A stretch of DNA of 64,000 nt, taken from assembly GCA_963771845.1 (NCBI GenBank), contig CAVYVC010000003.1:30368-94367 (forward strand). Reading direction: 5' to 3'. Source of the stretch: VAZQ01 sp963771845 (GTDB lineage: Bacteria > Pseudomonadota > Alphaproteobacteria > Rhizobiales > Xanthobacteraceae). Both the position numbers and the translations under genes were made by a program. Under the pieces are notes generated by a model that saw only the letters and a program-made list of their open reading frames with translations, was not told the origin of the DNA and searched no databases. Of the stretch, positions 52,805 through 62,859 are shown one piece after another (within the stretch, counting starts at the first letter, position 1; each line of letters begins with the position of its first letter).

Positions 52805-54933
52805 GGATGCCACTCTGCAGGCGATGGAGCGTTGAATAGCGACCGCCCGTCCTAACCAGCTCGTCATGCTTGCCGTCTTCGATCAACCGGCCGCGCTCAA
52901 TGGTGATGATTCGGTCGGTGCCGCGCACCGTCGACAGGCGGTGAGCGATGATGAACACGGTGCGCCCTTTGGCGATCTCATTCATGTTCTGCTGAATCAT
53001 GCGCTCGCTCTCGTAATCGAGCGCGCTCGTCGCCTCATCGAAGATGAGGATGCGTGGATCGCTGATCAATGCGCGCGCGATCGCGATGCGTTGGCGTTGC
53101 CCGCCCGAGAGGCTAGAGCCGCGCTCGCCGACGATGGTGTCATAGCCTTCGGGCAATTCCAGGATGAAGTCCTGCGCGCCCGCAAGCGTCGCCGCTGCGA
53201 TGACCCGCTCCATCGGTATGGCCGGGTCCGCGAGCGCAATATTGTCGCGCACCGATCGATTGAACAGAATGTTCTCTTGCAGCACGATGCCCATTTGCCG
53301 GCGTAGCCAGGAGATGTCGACCATGGCAAGGTCGACGCCGTCGACCAGGACGCGCCCGCTTTCCGGTACGTACAAGCCGCTGGATGAGCTTGGCGAGCGT
53401 GCTCTTGCCGGACCCTGACGGGCCGACGATGCCGACCACCTGGCCCGCCGGCACGCTGAAGCTCACATCGTGCAGCACCTCAGCTCCATCGACGCGATAG
53501 CGGAAGGTGACGTGCTCGAAGGCGATATCGCCGCGAATTGCCGGCAATGCGGCGCGCGCCGGATTGTACGTCGGCTCCGCCGCGGTATTGAGGATGTCGC
53601 CCAGCCGCGCGACGGAGATGCGGGCTTGATGAAAGTCTTGCCAGATCTGAGCGAGCCGCAGTACCGGGGAGCTCACGCGCCCGGCCAGCATATTGAAGGC
53701 GACAAGCTCGCCGACCGTGAGGTCGCCGGAGATCACGAGCTTGGCGCCGAAATAAAGTGTCCCCGCGATCACCAGCTTGTTGACCAGCTGCACCGTCTGG
53801 CTGGCGGTATTTCCGAGGCTGATGACGCGAAAGCTCGCCGCCACGTAGCCTGCGAGCTGTTCTTCCCACCGCCGCTGCATCTGCGGCTCGACCGCCATCG
53901 CCTTGAGCGTCTCGACGCCGGTGACGCTCTCCACCAGAAAAGCCTGATTCTCGGCGCCGCGCTGGAATTTCTCATCGAGGCGGCGGCGAAAGAGGGGCGT
54001 CGCGCCGGCCGAGATCGCGATATAGAAGGGAAAGGCGCCTATTACGATCCATGTCAAAAACGGCGAGTAAAAGAACATCACCGCCAGAAATACGAAGGTG
54101 AAGAAGAGATCGATGACCAAGGTGAGCGCCGAGCTGGTGAGGAAATTGCGGATATTCTCCAGCTCGCGCACGCGCGCGACCGAATCGCCGACCCGACGCG
54201 CCTGGAAATAAGCGATCGGCAGCGTCACCAGATGGCGGAACAGGCGGGCGCCCAGCTCGACATCGATGCGGTTCGTTGTGTGCGCGAATAGATAGGTGCG
54301 CAGGATGCCCAGTATGGTCTCGAATACTCCTATCGCAATGAGGCCGATGATGAGGACGTCGAGGGTGCTCATGCTGCGATGCACGAGCACCTTGTCGATC
54401 ACCACCTGAAAGAATAGCGGAGAAACGAGGGCAAACAGCTGAAGGAAGAACGATGCAACAAGCACCTCGCCGAGCATGCGACGGTATTTGTGAATGGCGC
54501 CGAGGAACCAAGTAACGTCGAAGCGCCGCGACAGGTCGAGGAGGCCCGCGCGCCGCGTCATCAAGACGAGCCGACCATCCCAGACTGCCTCGAACTCCTG
54601 CTGGGTCATGAGCGATGGTCGGGGTGAAGACGGAGATTGAACGAGCGCCTTGTCGTCGCCGACCTTTCCGAGGAACAGAAAGCCGCCATCTTTGAGCGCG
54701 GCGATGGCAGGCAAGGGAGTGTTCGGCAACCGCGACCACTCGCTCCGACGCGCGCGAGCCTTGAGCCCAAGCTCTTTCGCGACCCGCAGCATTTCTGGAA
54801 TACCGATGGCCGAGCCACCGAAACGATGGCGGATCTGCTCGGGATCGGCGCCGATGCCGTTGAAGCGCAGCAGTGTGACCAGTGTGATCAGCCCATGATC
54901 AGCCAAGCTCGGATTCGCGGTCTCCGTCGCCAT
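52791..54933 (-). pseudogene. hlyB: Type I secretion ABC exporter (HlyB type), one frameshift
   Basis: About 714 residues. An N-terminal C39-like domain without the catalytic cysteine (DHGLITLVTLLRFNG) as in HlyB, six membrane helices (FLQLFALVSPLFFQVVIDK, ETILGILRTYLFAH), then the ATPase: Walker A VGPSGSGKSTLAKLIQRL, signature LSGGQRQRIAIARAL, Walker B RILIFDEATSALDYESE. At about 53375 an extra base breaks the frame between Walker A and YVPESGRVLVDGVDL. I start at ATG 54933; a TTG at 54969 would overlap the substrate gene. Without repair of the frame the exporter is dead. Confidence 0.88.
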
Positions 54934-54965
54934 TCGAAAATCAGACCTCTGGCTACTCGGACCGA

Positions 54966-57900
54966 TCAAGCATGCGGATGGCTCAGCAGTGACTGCTGGC
55001 TCGCAGGCGGATCGGTGATCATCGTTCCGCCGTGCCCATCGCTCGCCATCACGAAGCTCGATGCCATGTACTGCCCAAGCAGCGCGACGCTCTGGGCATG
55101 CAAGCCGTCGCTAACGGTCAGGGTTCCGCCGGTATTGTTGCTGTTCGCCGAATAGGCAAGCGTGGTGCGGGCGCCAAAGCTGATGCCCAAGAGATCAATG
55201 CCGCCCCCAGCGCCATTCGCATCCGCACTGAGCGAGCTTGTTACTGGCGGATCGACGACGCGCGTACCCCCCGTACTATCCTTGGAAAGCGTCCACGACG
55301 CGGTCATGTAATTTCCCAACAGTTTCAGTGCGACGCTGTTCGTACCATTGCTGACTGTCAGCGTGCCGCCCGAGGTGTTGCCGGAAAAAGTAGCGGTCAT
55401 GTGGCCCTTAACCCAGCTGAGATCGGCGAGGTCGATCGTATCCTTTGGCGTCAACCCTGAGATCGATCCGGTGAACGGCGCCGTCAAACTATGGTCGAGC
55501 TTAAGCGTTCCGGTCGCGCCGGACGTGAACGTTACGTTCTCAGAATCCGCGGCGCCCAATTCGAGACTGCCGCTACCTGATAGGGCAAATGATCCGGTCC
55601 CGGTGATCGCTGTGTTAACGATAGCCTTCGAGGTATTCGTGATCGTGCATGCCTCTGACCCGGTGATCGCACCGTTGAATGTCGCCGCAGCGCCGTTTTG
55701 GATATTGATGGCGCCTGACCCACTGATGTTGCTTGCAAAGCTGCTGTTCTTGCCGGAGATAATGATCGATCCGTTGTCAACGATCGCATTCGAGAGACCC
55801 GTATAGCTTGCTGTGACCAGCAACTTGCCTCCTGAGGCGACGGAAATCGGGCCCGACTTCAGCGCTCCGCCAGCAAGCGCGAAAGTGCCAGCATTGATTG
55901 TCAACATGCCATTGGGGTTGCTCGAACTGCCGGTTCCCACGAGGGTGAGCGTGCCGCCACTGTTATCTGAGATCGTCGCTCCGCTATCGTTCAGGAGCAG
56001 CGCGTAAGCGGTGACCGCAGTCGGGATGCTGACCGTGTAGGCACCACTCGTGTCGAAATCAGCATCAATCGTGCCAGTCGGCGCTGCGTGAGTGCCGTTC
56101 CACGTTGTCCAACTCGAGGCAGTCGTCCAGTTTCCGCCTGAGGTTTTGGTCCAGTGATCGAGCTGGGTCAGCGTCACGCTAGTTCCGGCAACCGGAGTAA
56201 AGGTGTTCCCCGCCGTATCGGCGTTAACCGCAAGCGATGACGTGACTGTCCCGTCGGCCAGCGAGTTCAGATTTGCGGTGTAGCTGGTCTGGCCGCCGGT
56301 GACGTTGACCACGACAGTTTTGTGGTTGACATCGGTGAAAGTAACCGTGCCGGTATCCTCCGATTGCAGACCGGCAATTGTAAAGGAAACTGATGGGGCA
56401 GCAGCGGCGCTGATGGCCGTAGTCGTGACTGTGAGTTTCAGCAACGCCTGTTCGCCGGTGTCCGTATCGACCACAAAGCTCAGGGCGGCGCTGGGTTGGC
56501 TCACATTGCCGGCAGCATCGGTCGCTGTCACCGTGTAGCTGTGGGCGCTGGCATCGGCGAGCTGGCCGAGGGGAAAGCTCCAGGCTCCGGTTGCGGCGTT
56601 GGCGGCAGTGGTGCCGATCTGCGTGCCGTTGTCGGAGATCGTCACCGTGCTGCCGTTCTCGGCGTTGCCGGTGAGTACCTGATTGGCAGTGTCGTGTGCG
56701 GCGTTGACGTAGTCGTTGATCACAGCGCTGTCGGCGGGGGCCGCTGGTGTTGCTGGTGCCGTGGTGTCGAGCGTGAAAGTGAGCGAGGCCCAGCCGGTGC
56801 CACCAGCCATCTCCGGTGAAATGCTGCCGGTAAGTCCGGACAACACAGTTCCGTTATAGTCGTCTGCGCTATCTGTAGCACCGAAAATCGTGCCGCCATT
56901 GAATCCGATAAGCGAGTCTAAGCTTGGAATGGAGGACACATCAGATGTAAGTGGCGTTGTGAAAATTAGTGTCAATTCATAATTTCCCACAGGCGCAGGT
57001 GCAGTAAACTGCGCCTGCCATTCCCCGGTTGAATAAACTTGTGAGGACAATAAATTCGTAAAAGCCGGGAGAGAACCAGCGACGAGGTCTGCTGCGGTAA
57101 TCTTGCCTGTGGTCTCATCCACAGTGAGCGCACCAGATAACGAGGCAGCCGGCGTAGTAGAAGAAGCGGCGAATGTTCCCGCGACTGTGAACGTTTTGGA
57201 AGTATCCCCGACCGTCTCACTCGCTAAGACGGTGTGGGTGCCATCTGCAAGGCCCGTCGGTGTGAAGTTCCAGGTGCCGCTGCCATCGGCCGTCGCAGTC
57301 CCGGCGATCGGGTTACCATCGATAGTGAAGTGTATCACCGCATTCGGGTCAGCTGAGCCGACGAGGGCAGGATTCGATGTGAGATTGTCACTCGGCGACA
57401 AACCGGTGTCGTGCGCCAAGCTCTCCGTGACGGTTGGCGGAGAGACGACTTCGACAATGCTTGTGCCGCCATTGCCATCACTGGTTAACTGGAAATACTC
57501 GCCTGAGAAATTCTGTGAGGGATCGAATGCTAGATTGTAACTACTTCCGTTCTCCTTGATTTGTAGTACGTTTCCAGAATTCGGATTGACAGCACCGTGT
57601 ACGTCGAAAGCAACTCCCGCAAGATCGATCTTATCGCCTGGAACAAACCCGAAAATCGCATTCGACGGCATCTGTGAGCCGTCAATTTTTAGTGTCTCAT
57701 TATTCGGCCCGAACGTAATCGAGCCTTTGCCTGTGGCGCTTGCGTTACCTAACTCTAATGTTCCATCGGAAATGATTGTGCCTCCGGTATAGGTACTAAT
57801 GCCCTCTAGCGTCAGCGTTCCAGCGCCAACCTTTATTAGCGCCGTTGTGCTGGTCCCGTCTTGGAGGCTTCCGTTGAACGTCGTGCTGGTGTTATCGCTG

Positions 57901-58556
57901 CCTGCGGTCAGCGTTGCAGGGCTTGCAACGCCGCTATTGGTGACTGTCCCACCCCACACGAGCGATCCAATCGAATGGTCGGTCCCCGCAAGGTCGAGCA
58001 GAGCGAATGCATTTACTGGAATATGCGCAATCCATCCCTCATAATATCCTGTGGGAGGGGTGCCCTCACCGACAATTGTTTCACCATCTGCTGATACGCC
58101 GGTGGCAAAGGTCAGTGTCCAGCCCCTCATGTCAATGCCACCGGCACTGAGCACATCTTGAACGACCTGCATGCCTGTTGCCGCCGTCCAGCGAAACGCA
58201 AGCTGTGGTCCGATCTGGCCCTCAGTGTAGCCGACTACGACTGAGCCATCTGCATTGGCACGGTATGCCAAACCAGGGCCAATTGCTGTCATCCCTTCCG
58301 ACGCAGTCCAAACAAATGCTTCCTTGTTGAGTTGGGAATCACCTTGAAAATCAAAACCCACGACAACTGAGCCGTCGGCACTCACTCCATAGGCATAACT
58401 TTCGACGTATCCCGGCAAAAAGCCGAGACCAGTCATGCCCGTTGCTGCAGTCCAGTGGAAGGCCTGGGGCACGCTGCCGTTGAAACTGCCCCCTACGACA
58501 ACAGACCCGTCTGCGTTGACGCCATATGCCGTGCTTCCAGGAGCTATGGCCGAAAG
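54966..58556 (-). pseudogene. Type I secreted adhesin-like protein, 3' part (split by IS256)
   Basis: About 1196 codons on the minus strand. The first 170 residues carry HAF-type repeats (AYGVSADGSVVVGFDF, FRWTAATGM). Next come autotransporter-type beta repeats (TYTGGTIISDGTLELGNA), Ig-like modules (GTATADGSGTWNFTPTGLAD, TGNAENGSTVTISDNGTQIG), and at the end two repeats with GGTLTVSDGLHAQSVALLGQ, typical of T1SS cargo in this group. There is no signal peptide; the C-terminus should hold the export signal. The stop overlaps the region of the hlyB start, so cargo, exporter and adaptor form one operon. No start codon of its own remains. Confidence 0.8.
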
Positions 58557-59920
58557 TTGGTGACGGCATGAGGGGTTAAGGCGGCGTATCGTGGGGGTGT
58601 TCGAAGCCTCCACTTCTCCACCGAAGGAGTGATACGCCGTGACCGACACTAACGTTTTCCAACTCTCCCAGCCAGGAACTTTCGCCGATCCGCTGACCGA
58701 GGTTTTGCGCAACGGCGCGCGAGCGTTGCTTTCGCAAGCGGTTGAGGCCGAGGTTGCGGCCTTGCTGGGCTACCATGCCGACAAGCTCACCGACGATGGT
58801 CGCCAGCGGCTGGTGCGCCACGGACATCTGCCCGAGCGCGAGATCGTGACCGGCATCGGCCCGGTCGCGGTGCGCTGCCCGCGCGTGCGCGATCGGGGCG
58901 GCGAAGGCTCCGCGCGCATCCGCTTTTCGTCGGCGATTTTGCCTCCCTATGCGCGCCGCTCGAAGAGCCTCGAAGTGCTAATTCCGATCCTCTATCTCAA
59001 GGGCGTCTCTACCGGCGACTTCGAGGGGGCGCTCGCCGCTTTGCTTGGCAAGGATGCCGGCGGACTCTCGGCCTCGACCATCGGCCGGCTCAAGGACGCT
59101 TGGTCGGACGAGCACGTGCGCTGGAGCAGACGCGATCTTTCGGCCAAGCGCTACGTCTACTTCTGGGTCGACGGCATCCACGTGCAGGCCCGCCTGGAGG
59201 ACGACGCGCAGTGCCTCTTGGTCATCATCGGCGCCACCCCGGAGGGCAAAAAAGAGCTTGTTGGCCTCATCGACGGCGTGCGCGAGAGCACGCAATCCTG
59301 GCGGGAGCTGCTCCTCGATCTCAAGCGGCGTGGGCTTGTGATCGGCCCCGAGCTCGCGGTCGCCGACGGCGCGCTTGGCTTCTGGCAGGCGGTCGAGGAC
59401 GTGTGGCCGAAGATGCGCGGCCAGCGCTGCTGGGTGCACAAGACTGCCAATGTCTTGAACAAGCTGCCGAAGAGCCAGCAATCAAAAGCCAAGCGGGCGC
59501 TGCAGGAGATCTGGATGGCCGAGACCAAGAAGGATGCACTCGTGGCATTCGCTGCCTTCGTCGAAACCTGGGGCGTCAAATACGACAAGGCGGCGGAATG
59601 CTTGGTCAAGGACCGTGACGCGTTGCTCGCTTTCTATGACTTCCCGGCCGAGCACTGGAAGCATCTGCGTACGACCAACCCCATCGAAAGCTCGTTCGCG
59701 ACGGTGCGCCACCGAACGGTGCGCTCCAAAGGATGTCTCTCAAACAAGACCGCGCTCGCCATGATCTTCAAGCTCGCCGAAGCTGCCGAGAAAAGCTGGC
59801 GTCGTCTCGATGGCCACAACCAGTTGCCGAAAATAATCCTCGGTGTAAGGTTCACCGATGGAATTGAGGTCGTCAAACTGCAAGCTTAACCCGCTGCCGC
59901 CTGACCCCTTCCGTCACCAA
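58557..59920 (+). mobile_element. IS256-family insertion sequence
   Basis: Ends TTGGTGACGGCATGAGGGGT (58557 onward) and, inverted, TTGGTGACGGAAGGGGTCAG (at 59920) are imperfect terminal inverted repeats. Size 1364 bp with an intact transposase. The 9 bp flanking on each side (GGCCGAAAG and GATTCAGCG) do not match, so no target-site duplication is seen. Confidence 0.85.
58639..59889 (+). CDS. IS256-family transposase
   Basis: 416 residues from GTG 58639 with AAGGAG upstream. DDE catalytic residues lie in YFWVDGIHVQARL, VADGALGFWQAVED and TNPIESSFATVR. RCWVHKTANVLNKLPKSQQ is the signature helix of the family. Full length and undamaged, so probably the most recent mobile insertion here. Confidence 0.95.
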   Translation: MTDTNVFQLSQPGTFADPLTEVLRNGARALLSQAVEAEVAALLGYHADKLTDDGRQRLVRHGHLPEREIVTGIGPVAVRCPRVRDRGGEGSARIRFSSAILPPYARRSKSLEVLIPILYLKGVSTGDFEGALAALLGKDAGGLSASTIGRLKDAWSDEHVRWSRRDLSAKRYVYFWVDGIHVQARLEDDAQCLLVIIGATPEGKKELVGLIDGVRESTQSWRELLLDLKRRGLVIGPELAVADGALGFWQAVEDVWPKMRGQRCWVHKTANVLNKLPKSQQSKAKRALQEIWMAETKKDALVAFAAFVETWGVKYDKAAECLVKDRDALLAFYDFPAEHWKHLRTTNPIESSFATVRHRTVRSKGCLSNKTALAMIFKLAEAAEKSWRRLDGHNQLPKIILGVRFTDGIEVVKLQA

Positions 59921-61026
59921 GATTCAGCGATAGCTCTGCTTCCAGTCCCGCCGGGGAGTGAACCAAGCGCGACCATGCCTGTTGAAGCAGTCCAACGAAA
60001 CGCTTGACCGCCACTCACGCCAACAACTACAGCTCCATCGCCGCTTACATCCAGCCCAAGACCAGCCCCAAGAAGGACCTCGCCCGTTGCTGCCGTCCAG
60101 CGGAAAACCTGGCCATTGTCAAACCCCACGACAACGGAGCCATCAGAGCTAACGCCATCGGCTTGGGCTCTTCCGCCGCTCCTGCCCGCAATCGGCACCA
60201 CGCCCGTTGCCGCTGTCCAAAATACCGCCACATAAGGATTAGTTCCTGCAAGCCCATAGCTGGCGCCCACGACGATAGAGCCGTTGGCATTCACCGCCCA
60301 GGCTTCGCTTCCTGCGTTTCCCGGTGCAAAACCGAGGCCCTGGAAGGGAGGTGGCGGCGGAGCCGCTTGAGCTATTGGTGCCAGCCCCCAGAACCCAGCC
60401 ACGCCTGCCGAAAATGGAGTGCTTGGTGATGCCGCCACGAATGTCGCAGCGCCGGTTTGGGGATTAAGGGCGTAAATGTCGGGTGTGGATGCCCCGTATG
60501 CTCCGCCGTAGAGTACACCTCCAACGGTCACCAAGGCTCCAAAACCAGTTTCTCCCTCAGTGGTACTGCCAATCAATGTGGCGGAGCCGTTTATGGTACT
60601 CAAAGCGTATAATGAATTATCGGTCGTTACATATAATGTGTTCGAACCTGCTGAAATTCCCATCACGGTGCCGAAGGGTATGTTCGTCGATCCGAGGTCG
60701 GTCGCAGCGCCAGTTACTGGATTAATCGAGTAAAGAGCGTCGTCCCAACCTAGCGCGTAGAGCCCAGCCGTGGTCGAGCCGAGAAGCGCGTAGCCACCGC
60801 CGATATTTCCAGCCCCAATAGCAGTGAGTGCGCCGGTCGACGTATTTACAGTGTAAAGCGTGTTCCCGTGATCAGGGGCCCCATAGATTACGCCCCCGTA
60901 ACTCCCGAGGCCTGCCAACGTTTGCCCCGTGTCGCCCAGGGATGTGAACACGCCAGTGTTCAGGTCGATTACGCCGAATAAGTCGCTTCCCGGTCCCGTT
61001 ATTTCGTAGGCAAAGACGTCAGCCAT
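59921..61026 (-). pseudogene. Type I secreted adhesin-like protein, 5' part (split by IS256)
   Basis: About 368 codons from ATG 61026, with GGAGAAGG as ribosome-binding site. There is no signal peptide, as expected for T1SS cargo. Residues 1-230 form repeats like a beta-propeller (TLYTVNTSTGALTAIG, ALYSINPVTGAATDLG). A proline-rich link (AQAAPPPPPF) leads to HAF-type repeats (ANGSIVVGASYG, ADGVSSDGSVVVGFDNG). The frame ends within IS256. The 3' part at 54966 begins with the same repeat type, so both belonged to one gene of at least 1560 residues. Confidence 0.8.
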
Positions 61027-61258
61027 CGCGCCTTCTCCGAAATCTGTAATGGAAATTACTTCTCGCCTTTTCTGTGAAGCGAGCAAAATTGCCAACCCGC
61101 TGCACGCCATCTAGGCGCAGCGAATTCGTGCCGACTGAACGAAGATTGATTAATTCCTACCAACAGCATCAGCGCTGCGACCCAGCCAGCGCAGGCAACG
61201 GAGACTTTCAATACGTCCCGTATTTATGGGCAGCTCTCACGTAGGCCGTTACTAAGTT

Positions 61259-61300
61259 CCAAAGGTTAAGTCAAGGATACAGCGTCCGATTAACCTTTGG
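61259..61300. promoter_or_regulatory. 11-bp inverted repeat in the divergent promoter region
   Basis: CCAAAGGTTAA and TTAACCTTTGG, 20 bp apart, perfect. It lies 8 bp upstream of a small plus-strand ORF and about 230 bp upstream of the adhesin start on the minus strand. Looks like an operator for a dimeric regulator or a leader hairpin. Confidence 0.5.
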
Positions 61301-61307
61301 CCACGTT

Positions 61308-61448
61308 ATGAAGATCATTCGCTGCTCGTACTGCGGTAGTGAGAGCCGAAGACCGCTTGAATGGTTCGCAGCCACCGGAGATTCCGATGCGCCGGACATG
61401 GGCTTAGGTGTCCCAGGGCGAGCAAACCGATGGTGCACCCAAGCCTGA
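61308..61448 (+). CDS. Small CxxC zinc-ribbon-like ORF
   Basis: 46 residues: MKIIRCSYCGSESRRPLE, then RANRWCTQA. One CxxC near the start and a late cysteine. No strong ribosome-binding site; the only upstream feature is the inverted repeat. Plausible small gene. Confidence 0.35.
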   Translation: MKIIRCSYCGSESRRPLEWFAATGDSDAPDMGLGVPGRANRWCTQA

Positions 61449-61515
61449 GCCCCGCACCGAAGCCGAGCCTATGTCGCGGTGGAGATAGTTGAGAACCCTG
61501 CGCGGGCTCGACGGG

Positions 61516-61677
61516 CTAGTCCCGCAGCATGTTGGCGATCTGGGCGCCCTCGAACGAGCGTCCTCTGTCGTGGCACATGTTTCGCTTTGTGATGACGTTG
61601 ACAAACAATGCGAGAACTAGAGCCACGCCGACTAAGCCTGGGACGAAGCGCTCCTTGATTTGGTTAGCTGCGAGCAT
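61516..61677 (-). CDS. Small single-pass membrane protein
   Basis: 53 residues from the ATG at 61677 with AGGGGGTG just upstream. A membrane helix (FVPGLVGVALVLALFVNVIT) is followed by a basic/polar tail (KRNMCHDRGRSFEGAQIA). Unknown function. Confidence 0.45.
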   Translation of the reverse strand: MLAANQIKERFVPGLVGVALVLALFVNVITKRNMCHDRGRSFEGAQIANMLRD

Positions 61678-61956
61678 AAGGCACCCCCTCGGACGACTGT
61701 TCCGACGGGTTCGTCGCGGGAGGAATCCTGAAGGTTCAAACGGTGCGGCGTCGACTTCGAGCATGGCGGGCATGGGCGGCATTTGCCCCTGGCGACTGGG
61801 AAGGCCCCGGCCAGGGCAGGCGGAAGCCTCACAGACGCGCCCCCCCGGCAAGGGCGCGCCACTTCGGATTTCCATTGGGAGACCTCGGCCGGGCGGTGTA
61901 GTCCGAGCGCGCTAAGGCAATCGGGTCGCAAACCAAAGCAAATCAGGCGACCTCAC

Positions 61957-62038
61957 CCTTTGCGCCGCCCCGGAATTTTTGATTATCGAGCATCCGCAAT
62001 GGTTCCGATAGCGGACTAAAAATCGGGGAGTTCTACCT
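61957..62038 (+). repeat. Dispersed repeat, copy B (matches 34214-34306, opposite strand)
   Basis: CTTTGCGCCGCCCCGG, ATCCGCAATGGTTCCGATAG and CGGACTAAAAATCGGGGAG. It sits beside serine-recombinase fragments, so it may be a recombination site. The rest of 61678-62064 shows no gene. Confidence 0.6.
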
Positions 62039-62064
62039 GTGTTGCCGGTGGCCGAGCCGCTTAG

Positions 62065-62205
62065 CCTTTATGCGCCAGCCACGCTTGCGTGCTCGAAAGG
62101 GAGCGGCTGTAGCCTCGATATCGTCGCTTGGCTTACGCCATAGGTCCGCGCAAGATCGGCCTGCGCAACGCCCTTCCGCAAGCCGCTGAATGGCTTTCTC
62201 CGTTC
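62065..62205 (-). pseudogene. Resolvase HTH fragment
   Basis: The minus strand reads EKAIQRLAEG and, one frame on, VAQADLARTYGVSQATISRL, the C-terminal Hin-like DNA-binding HTH of a serine resolvase, ending at a TAA near 62070. The catalytic part is absent. Confidence 0.5.
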
Positions 62206-62207
62206 AC

Positions 62208-62492
62208 CTATGCCGTGAGTATCGCCTGGACTGCACTGGCAACGTAGGGCTTACCACCGCCAGTGACATGGCCTCGGGCCGCAAGCTCAGCGGATATCCT
62301 CCGCAGCGACAGGCCGCCGACCTGTAATTCCTTCGCCAAGGCAACCACCTCGGGTCGTGCCTCAACGTATGACTTCCGCCCGCCACACTTGCCGGTCACC
62401 GCCTTCTTCCGGTCGCGTGCCGCTTTGAGCTTGGCCGCCAGGGACGTTTTCTCGAACTGAGCAATTGCGCCGAGCACCTGGCGCACGAGCAC
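62208..62492 (-). pseudogene. Serine recombinase, C-terminal part
   Basis: 94 codons on the minus strand: VLVRQVLGAIAQFEKTSLAA is the long helix that leaves the catalytic core, followed by the HTH (LSLRRISAELAARGHVT, YVASAVQAIL). The catalytic half is missing from this strand and appears on the other strand next to it. Confidence 0.65.
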
Positions 62493-62499
62493 TGGCCGG

Positions 62500-62706
62500 T
62501 CCGGACAAGGACTCGGACAAACGGCAGCGAGCGGCTATCACGGCCTTCGCCAAGGCGCACGGCTACGCCCTCGTTGAGGAGTTCTACGACGCCGCGGTGA
62601 GCGAGCTGATCCGATTGCCGAGCGCCCTGGTTTCAAGGCCATGCTCGACCGCATCGAAGTGGGCCAAGGCGGTCAAGTTCTCGGGCGCGAAGCCGGGCTG
62701 ATCTAG
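62500..62706 (+). pseudogene. Serine recombinase, inner N-terminal part, opposite strand
   Basis: The plus strand reads DSDKRQRAAITAFAKAHGYA and LVEEFYDAAVS, then after a one-base shift ADPIAERPGFKAMLDRIE. This is the catalytic domain after the active-site serine; the first 15-20 codons with that serine are lost. Facing the C-terminal part at 62208-62492, it indicates an inversion. Confidence 0.6.
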
Positions 62707-62859
62707 CGTTGGCCCCAGTCCGGAAGGTCGTACTGGTACCGATTTATGAGCGGGGAGGCGACTAGTCGCGTCGGCCGTCGACCAGAATCACGAGGCGCGA
62801 GGATCGCAGTGCAACATCCTGACACTCCGCGCGGGTCGCTCAGGATCATTGCTCAAACC

